Assembly (NCBI GenBank): GCA_963704005.1
Contig: CAVPGJ010000004.1
Coordinates: 186,001 to 250,000 of the forward strand
Direction: 5' to 3'
Source of the DNA: AC-32 sp963704005
GTDB lineage: Bacteria > Actinomycetota > Thermoleophilia > Gaiellales > Gaiellaceae
DNA: 64,000 nt
The position numbers were made by a program, and so were the translations under genes. Shown here piece by piece: positions 59,105 through 64,000 of the stretch. How positions within the stretch are numbered: position 1 is the first letter of the stretch; every line of letters begins with the position of its first letter. The notes below the pieces were generated by a model. That model did no database searches. It was not told where the DNA came from and saw nothing but the letters and a program-made list of their open reading frames with translations.

Positions 59105-60034
59105 TCAGCCGGAGCCGGCATACGGGCTGACGCTCATGTACTTGAAGCCGGTGTCGGCGGCGAGCGAGACGATCACCGCGTCCGGGCCGAGCCGCTTGGC
59201 CAGTCGGTGCGCGCCGACCACGTTCGCGCCCGACGAGATGCCGGCGAAGATCCCCTCCTCGCGCGCGAGGCGGAGTGTCATCTCGAGCGCCTCCTCGTCG
59301 CCGACCGGCTCGACGTGGTCGACCTTCGACGCATCCCAGTGCGGCATCACCTGGCCGGTCCAGCCCTGGATCAGGAACGGCCCGGGCGGCCCGCCGCTGA
59401 TCGCTGCCGACGAGGCAGGCTCGTGCGCCTGGATGAAGACGCCGCGCGGCCGGAGCGCCTCGGAGACGCCCATCACCGTCCCCGCGGTGCCCATGCCGTG
59501 GCAGAAGGCCGTGACGCGCCCCTCGGTCTGCTCCCAGATCTCACGCCCGAGGTGGTCGCGGTGCCCGGGGATGATGTACGGGTTGTTGAACTGATCCGTC
59601 GCGTAGTGGCCGGGCTGCGCGGCGAGCTCTGCGGCACGGGCGACCATGTTCTCGATGTCCTGGGGCGTCACCTTCGGCGGGCCCTCGACCGACGGGATCA
59701 CGTCGATCTCGGCGCCGAGCGCCTGCATCAGCTGGATCCGCTCCTCCGTGAAGCAGTCGGCGATCACGACCAGCGCGCGGTAGCCCTTCGCGCGGCAGAC
59801 GAGCCCGAGCGCCGGGCCGGTCGAGCCGCCCGTGTACTCGACGACGGTGTCGCCGGGCGAGAGGAGCCCGTCGCGCTCGGCGCCTTCGATCATCGAGAGC
59901 GCCATCCGGTCCTTGACCGAGCCGCTCGGGTTCAGGTTCTCGAGCTTCAGCCAGAGCTCGGCGCCGTTCGCGGGCGCGCAGCGGCGCAGGCGCAGGAGTG
60001 GCGTGTTCCCGATCGAGTCGAGGATCGACTCCAC
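59105..60034 (-). CDS. Cysteine synthase / cystathionine beta-synthase family PLP enzyme
   Basis: 309 residues. SILDSIGNTPLLRLRR, PLP lysine in NLNPSGSVKDRMA, phosphate-binding EYTGGSTGPALGLVC (usual TSGNTG is changed to TGGSTG), GTAGTVMGV and the C-terminal SSGANVVGAHRLAKRLG. It could make cysteine from O-acetylserine and sulfide, but the altered asparagine loop suggests a different beta-replacement substrate. GTG 60034 chosen because the family N-terminus begins there; upstream residues are arginine-rich. Confidence 0.83.
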   Translation of the reverse strand: MESILDSIGNTPLLRLRRCAPANGAELWLKLENLNPSGSVKDRMALSMIEGAERDGLLSPGDTVVEYTGGSTGPALGLVCRAKGYRALVVIADCFTEERIQLMQALGAEIDVIPSVEGPPKVTPQDIENMVARAAELAAQPGHYATDQFNNPYIIPGHRDHLGREIWEQTEGRVTAFCHGMGTAGTVMGVSEALRPRGVFIQAHEPASSAAISGGPPGPFLIQGWTGQVMPHWDASKVDHVEPVGDEEALEMTLRLAREEGIFAGISSGANVVGAHRLAKRLGPDAVIVSLAADTGFKYMSVSPYAGSG

Positions 60035-60066
60035 GGCACGATGATCGCGAATCCGGGCGGCGGCTT

Positions 60067-61314
60067 CTAGGGAGTCTCGGCCGAAGAGGGCCCGGCGGCC
60101 GTGTCGGGTTTTCTTCGCAGCAGGCGGGCCTTCAGCGCCCAGTAGCGGACCGCGAGGCGCCAGGCCCTGGTGGCGCGCATTTCCTCGACGAGCGCCTGGG
60201 ATGCGGCCAGCGCACGTTCGAGCTCGGCGGCGCGTTCCTCGGCGACGGCCCCATGATGCTCGGCCAGAGCCCGCGCGTCCTGCTCCTCGGCGAGCCGGAC
60301 GCCGAGCCAGTTCTCGCCCGCGCGGGCCCGGCTCTCCCACGACCACTGCAGGCTCGTGAGCCGGGCTGCCTCTCGCAGAGACGAGACCGGGCGCTCGGCC
60401 GGCGGCGCGTGTGCCTTCAGCGCCTCGAGCAGCTCGACGACGTGGGTGCGCGCGTCATGGTGCTGCAGGACGAGGTCTCGGTTCGCCGCGCCCATGGCCG
60501 CGTTGTACTCGTCCAGGTCGCGAGCCAGCTCCTCACGGCCGATCACCCGGCCGGTGGCGAGCCCCGCGAACTGGTCGGCCTCGAGCGCCGGGTACAGCTC
60601 CGGCGTCACCCAGCCGTCGCCGCCGAACACGTCGAGGACGTAGACCGCTCGCCCGCACGCCATCCCGTCGAGCGCGGCCCGTCCCTTGCCGACGACGATG
60701 TCGACGCCGGCGAGCGCCCGTGACACGTCGAAGCGCTGGCTCGAGTCGTTCGCCTCGCCGACGCGCTCGACCTCGATTCCCTGCTCGCCCCACACCGAGC
60801 GGACGAGATCGAAGCGTTCGGGGTAGTTGCCGAGCAAGACGGCCTTGCGAGGCCGCTCGCGGATGCCTCCGATCGGGGCGAGGAGCTCCGTGTCGACGGG
60901 GATCCGCAAGCGCACGACCGGTGTGTCCGCCGCGGAGGCTGCCGCGATCCGCGCATAGCGGTCGCTGAGCACGACCACCAGGTCGACCCCGGCGGCGAGC
61001 TGAGGCGGCAGCTGGAAGTCGTGGCTCTGGCCGCAGATCCGGAAGACGTGCCGCGCCTCCGGGTAGCGCGCGGCCAGCTCGTGTGCGACCAGCGTGTCCT
61101 GCGAGAAGACGACCTCGCAGTCTTCCGGCAGCTCGGCGAGCGCGTCGGTGACCTCGAAGCCGAGGCTGCGGAGATGGTCCGCGTAGGGCCCGAGCTCCGG
61201 CGAGTAGACGACGGTCTCATGCCCCAGCCGCCGGAGCTGCTCGCCGAGGACCGAGAGGTGCACCTCGGTGCCCCCGACGTTCACCAGCAGGCGATTGCCG
61301 AGAACGAAGCGCAC
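60067..61314 (-). CDS. Glycosyltransferase (GT4-like) with C-terminal coiled coil
   Basis: 415 residues. N-terminal GT-B domain with NVGGTEVHLSVLGEQLRRLGHETVVYS, donor-site region KAVLLGNYPERFDLVR and VDIVVGKGRAALDGMACGRAVYVLDVFGGDGWVTPE. The last 90 residues (RLAEEQDARALAEHHGAVAEERAAELERALAASQALVEEMRATRAWRLAVRYW) form a coiled coil. Probably adds a sugar to an envelope glycolipid or polysaccharide; donor unknown. GTG 61314 has TAGAAT 6 nt upstream on its strand. Confidence 0.75.
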   Translation of the reverse strand: MRFVLGNRLLVNVGGTEVHLSVLGEQLRRLGHETVVYSPELGPYADHLRSLGFEVTDALAELPEDCEVVFSQDTLVAHELAARYPEARHVFRICGQSHDFQLPPQLAAGVDLVVVLSDRYARIAAASAADTPVVRLRIPVDTELLAPIGGIRERPRKAVLLGNYPERFDLVRSVWGEQGIEVERVGEANDSSQRFDVSRALAGVDIVVGKGRAALDGMACGRAVYVLDVFGGDGWVTPELYPALEADQFAGLATGRVIGREELARDLDEYNAAMGAANRDLVLQHHDARTHVVELLEALKAHAPPAERPVSSLREAARLTSLQWSWESRARAGENWLGVRLAEEQDARALAEHHGAVAEERAAELERALAASQALVEEMRATRAWRLAVRYWALKARLLRRKPDTAAGPSSAETP

Positions 61315-61320
61315 ACGGCG

Positions 61321-61326
61321 ATTCTA
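61321..61326 (-). promoter_or_regulatory. -10 box TAGAAT before the glycosyltransferase
   Basis: TAGAAT on the minus strand ends 6 nt before GTG 61314; leaderless arrangement. Confidence 0.45.
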
Positions 61327-61361
61327 GGGAGGTGGTGTTAACCAGGACTGCGCTGGGCAGA

Positions 61362-61391
61362 GGCTGGGGCCGCGGCGCCGCGGCCCCAGCC
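61362..61391 (-). terminator. Perfect 30-bp palindromic terminator after the BNR gene
   Basis: GGCTGGGGCCGCGGC is followed by its exact complement, 8 nt past the stop codon at 61400. All GC, no T-run. Confidence 0.65.
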
Positions 61392-61399
61392 AGCGAGGG

Positions 61400-62995
61400 T
61401 TACTTCCGTGCGTAGTAGATGAACTGCGAGAACAGCCCCGGTGTGAACGGGGACGGGTCGCGCATATCCGTCCAGGTCGCGTTCGCATGGCCGTCGCTGC
61501 CGTAGGCGAGCCCGATGTAGTCGCCGTGGAAGACGGCGCAGAACTCGCAGCCCGGGACACCGGCCTGGAAGAACTCCGACATCGTCGGGTTGGACGGCTG
61601 CGTGCTCATGATCGTCTTCACGAACGAGCCCGGCTGGCCCTGGGCCAGCGCGGTGTTGTAGGTCGGCCCGTTCGCGTTGCCGCGGTCGTGGTAGAGGACG
61701 CCCACCTTCCCGTTCACCGGGTTGACGTCGACCCACGGGAACCACTGGTCGCCGTGGCCGGCGTCGACCTTCGAGGGAGCCGTCCAGTGCTGGCCGCCGT
61801 CGGAGGTGGTGACGATGAAGACGTCCGAGTTCGTGACCGGGTTGTCGCTGTCGTGCACGCCGTTCCGGTTGTCCGAGAAGACGAGGTACAGCTTCCCGTT
61901 CTGGGCCGGGCTGGCGACGACGTTGCCGGCGCCCCAGACGCGCACCTGGTAGCCGGTGAGCGTCTGCCGCCCGTCGACGTTGATCGGGTAGTCATTCGCC
62001 CCGTCCTCGAGGCCGGCGACGAAGCTCGGCTTCGACCAGTCCTTGCCGCCGTTCTTCGAGCTGACGATCAGGTACTGGTCGTCGAACTCCGCGGGCGACT
62101 CGTACAGGGACTTGTTCTGGCTGTTCATGAACGCGACGTAGATGGTGCCGTCGGGGCTGGTGGTGATGACGGACGCCTGGTCCTCGTCGCACTCGCCCGG
62201 CCGGCCCGCGGTCTGGTAGGTGCAGAGGTCGCGGCTCGAGCCCGAGATCTCCTGCGGGTGGGACCAGTGCTTGCCGCCGTCGTCGCTGTGCGTCTCCATG
62301 ATCGGCGACTCCACGAACTCGCCGCTGTGCGACAGGAACGCCGTCCAGGTGACGTAGGTGCGGCCGTAGTAGCGGGAGTGGGGGTTGTTGTCGGTGGCGA
62401 TCCACTCCTTGTCGTTGAAGATCTGCTCCGGGTCGAGGTCGCAGCCCTTCCCGAAGCCGACGACGACCGGCTTCTTCCACGTCAGGCCTCCGTCTGGCGA
62501 GGGCGAGACCACCACGTCGCCGTCGCACGCCTCCCCGTCGTCCTTGAAGTTGTAGTTCAGCGACGAATGCAGGGCGACGTGGTGCTTGACGTCGATCGCC
62601 GTGACCGGGTCGCTGCCGGTCCGGCTCGGATCCTCGATCGACATGTTCCCCGTCGACCAACTCGCCCCGCCGTTGAACGAGGTGTAGTACTGGTCGCAGC
62701 ACGAGCCGTAGTCGTTCGAGCTGGAGATCATGTGCAGCGGGTGCGACCTGTCGACGACGATGTTCGGCTCGTTGTTCGGGAACGGGTCGTCGCAATCCAG
62801 GTTGGTGTTCAGGCCGCCCGAGAACGCGGTGCATTCGAACGCCCAGTTGTGCTTCGCGCCGGGAGCCACCGAACGGACGAACGGCACCTTCTCCGGGCCG
62901 TCGCCTCCGGGCGGCTCGGCCCGCACACCTGCGGCCAAGAACAACCCGACGCCTGCGAGAGCCGTGAGCAGCACGGCAAATCGAGCTTTCTTCAT
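61400..62995 (-). CDS. Secreted BNR-repeat / sialidase-like beta-propeller protein
   Basis: 531 residues. Signal peptide MKKARFAVLLTALAGVGLFL plus AAGVRA. Asp-box type repeats S-x-D-x-G-x-x-W are visible: TSFNGGASWS, SPSPDGGLTWKKP, THSDDGGKHWSHP, VSSKNGGKDWSKP, TTSDGGQHWTAP. Six cysteines could form disulfides. A true sialidase needs an FRIP motif and arginine triad, which are not recognised, so it may be a non-catalytic or differently acting propeller. RBS AAGGGGAGAGAG precedes ATG 62995. Confidence 0.8.
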   Translation of the reverse strand: MKKARFAVLLTALAGVGLFLAAGVRAEPPGGDGPEKVPFVRSVAPGAKHNWAFECTAFSGGLNTNLDCDDPFPNNEPNIVVDRSHPLHMISSSNDYGSCCDQYYTSFNGGASWSTGNMSIEDPSRTGSDPVTAIDVKHHVALHSSLNYNFKDDGEACDGDVVVSPSPDGGLTWKKPVVVGFGKGCDLDPEQIFNDKEWIATDNNPHSRYYGRTYVTWTAFLSHSGEFVESPIMETHSDDGGKHWSHPQEISGSSRDLCTYQTAGRPGECDEDQASVITTSPDGTIYVAFMNSQNKSLYESPAEFDDQYLIVSSKNGGKDWSKPSFVAGLEDGANDYPINVDGRQTLTGYQVRVWGAGNVVASPAQNGKLYLVFSDNRNGVHDSDNPVTNSDVFIVTTSDGGQHWTAPSKVDAGHGDQWFPWVDVNPVNGKVGVLYHDRGNANGPTYNTALAQGQPGSFVKTIMSTQPSNPTMSEFFQAGVPGCEFCAVFHGDYIGLAYGSDGHANATWTDMRDPSPFTPGLFSQFIYYARK

Positions 62996-63091
62996 CTCTC
63001 TCCCCTTCGTTGAGGCCAGCCTCGCAGTGAACGTACAGCAGCGCCCAGCGCTCGTCCAGCGAGGACGCCGTTTGCGCCGGTCCCACCCGGG

Positions 63092-63097
63092 TAGGAT
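63092..63097 (+). promoter_or_regulatory. -10 box TAGGAT before the SLT gene
   Basis: TAGGAT ends 9 nt before GTG 63107; leaderless. Confidence 0.45.
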
Positions 63098-63106
63098 CCT
63101 GCGCCC

Positions 63107-63733
63107 GTGGCCGCCAAGCCGTCCTGGAGCAACCTCTCCGAGCTCGATCTCCTGTTCAAGCGCTCGCGCCGCCTGGCGGCCGTGCGCCGGAAGCAGCCGC
63201 GCAGGAGGAACGTGCTCGGCCGTCGGAGCGTCCGCGCCGCGCTGCTCGCGCTTGTCCTGCTCGCGGTCGTCGTCGAGTCGATCGGGCTCGAGAGCTCGAA
63301 CGCCAAGCCAAGCGCGACACCCAAGCGGCCGGCACTCGGCGCGGGCTGCCCGGTCCCGGGGCGCTTCCGCACCGCCTTCGCGCAGGCGTCGGCCAGGACC
63401 GGCGTCCCGGCCTCGCTGCTCGTTGCGACCGCCTACCAGGAGTCGCGGATGGACCCGGCCGCACGCTCGGAGGCCGGGGCCCGGGGCCTGCTGCAGCTCA
63501 TGCCCGCGACCGCGCGCGAGCTGCGCCTCGACAGCGACGACCCGGCCCTGAACGTCCTGGCCGGGGCGCGCTACCTGCAGCAGCTGCTGGCCCGCTTCGG
63601 CAGCGTCGACCTCGCGCTCGCCGCCTACAACGCCGGGCCGACGGCGGTCGAGCTGGCCGGCGCGGCGCCCTCGCTCTCCACGCTGCGCTACGTCGCGAAC
63701 GTGGAGCGGCGGGCCGCGCTGCTCACGTGCTGA
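63107..63733 (+). CDS. SLT-family lytic transglycosylase
   Basis: 208 residues. A basic cytoplasmic N-terminus, one membrane helix (SVRAALLALVLLAVVVESIGL) and a C-terminal goose-lysozyme-like SLT domain with catalytic glutamate in ATAYQESRMDPAARS, then GARGLLQLMPATARELRLD and ALAAYNAGPTAVELAG. It cleaves the MurNAc-GlcNAc bond of peptidoglycan from the membrane face. The last 11 bp overlap the convergent coiled-coil gene. Confidence 0.9.
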   Translation: MAAKPSWSNLSELDLLFKRSRRLAAVRRKQPRRRNVLGRRSVRAALLALVLLAVVVESIGLESSNAKPSATPKRPALGAGCPVPGRFRTAFAQASARTGVPASLLVATAYQESRMDPAARSEAGARGLLQLMPATARELRLDSDDPALNVLAGARYLQQLLARFGSVDLALAAYNAGPTAVELAGAAPSLSTLRYVANVERRAALLTC

Positions 63734-64000
63734 TCTGGCGCTGAGCCTGGCGCTCGGGCTTGAGGTCGCCGACGAGCGAGTCGTCCGGGCGCGAGGGAAG
63801 GACGTCCTGGACGAGCGCGGCGATCTCCTGTAGCCGCTCGATCGAGTCACGTTTGCGCTGCTCGAGCATGCGCACCTCCGCCCGGAGCTGCTCCTGGCGC
63901 CGGCGCACGTTGCCCTCGACCTCTCGGATCATCTCCTCGGCAGCCTCGCGCATGGTCGTCGAGTCGCGCTCCGCGTCGGCAACGATGGTCCGTGCCTCTT
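63723..64000 (-). CDS. Coiled-coil protein, DivIVA-like, 5' end outside the window
   Basis: The minus-strand frame is open to the window edge: EARTIVADAERDSTTMREAAEEMIREVEGNVRRRQEQLRAEVRMLEQRKRDSIERLQEIAALVQDVLP, a heptad-repeat coiled coil with a short polar tail. The ATG at 63953 is probably internal. EAR-x-IV-x-DAE is the style of DivIVA/Wag31 or related polar-growth scaffolds, but the diagnostic N-terminal domain is not in view. Confidence 0.6.
   Translation of the reverse strand, partial: EARTIVADAERDSTTMREAAEEMIREVEGNVRRRQEQLRAEVRMLEQRKRDSIERLQEIAALVQDVLPSRPDDSLVGDLKPERQAQRQIST

Overview
The window is high-GC actinobacterial chromosome. Biotin-dependent acyl-CoA carboxylase subunits, SARP-type (BTAD) regulation, NlpC/P60 and SLT wall enzymes, an actinobacterial type signal recognition particle RNA next to dnaX, and many genes that begin 6-10 nt after a TANNNT box with no Shine-Dalgarno all fit Actinobacteria. 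The particular mix (succinate dehydrogenase with a CCG-domain subunit, LamG/DUF11 and BNR secreted proteins, GGDEF plus HD-GYP proteins) suggests a deep-branching lineage such as Thermoleophilia (Gaiellales/Solirubrobacterales). The taxon is inference; no marker was searched.

Layout. 1-2.3 kb: end of a sulfate ABC transporter (cysW, cysA) facing an Rrf2 regulator. 2.3-12 kb: a diguanylate cyclase, a polyproline surface protein, a propionyl/acyl-CoA carboxylase beta subunit, a methyltransferase, a GGDEF/HD-GYP protein with a tiny membrane peptide in front, an NlpC/P60 hydrolase and a probable carboxylase epsilon subunit. 12-26 kb: pgsA, the carboxylase alpha subunit, sucC-methyltransferase-sucD, a propeller lipoprotein, an aminotransferase, a Lon-like PDZ protease, an SDR, and a TCA block (mdh, isocitrate dehydrogenase, citrate synthase). 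26-37.5 kb: two Xer recombinases, an ArsR/SRPBCC pair with a visible operator, PEP carboxykinase, an MprF-like lysyl-lipid synthase and sdhA/lipoprotein/sdhB/CCG subunit. Almost every gene from 27 to 37.4 kb is broken by single-base frameshifts, which in core TCA genes look like sequence errors. 37.5-46.3 kb: phosphoesterase, Asp23 protein, GNAT protein, a stand-alone MshEN protein, then a leftward run dnaX-ybaB-cNMP domain-recR-lysC-asd, the SRP RNA, a CBS protein and tRNA-Val(CAC).

46.3-57.06 kb is the accessory part. It lies between the tRNA-Val 3' end and an exact 18-bp copy of that end. It holds a three-gene unit built around a 1107-residue transmembrane SARP regulator (DNA-binding wHTH + BTAD inside, YVTN-type propeller + family 5 solute-binding domain outside). 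A four-fold 11-bp-phased repeat sits between it and a divergent pair (small membrane protein, secreted protein), as expected for a SARP operator. The rest of the block is two-component signalling (two histidine kinases, receivers, and a receiver-cyclase with an altered base-recognition position) plus a second copy of the secreted family. 57-64 kb is ordinary: HPP membrane protein, methyltransferase, secreted proteins, a cysteine-synthase-like enzyme, glycosyltransferase, BNR protein, SLT transglycosylase and the end of a coiled-coil protein.

Two dispersed repeat families run through the window. One is a roughly 70-nt double hairpin whose stems co-vary between seven copies and which usually starts right at a stop codon. 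The other is a roughly 58-bp inverted repeat that exactly fills two gaps between convergent genes and carries both stop codons.
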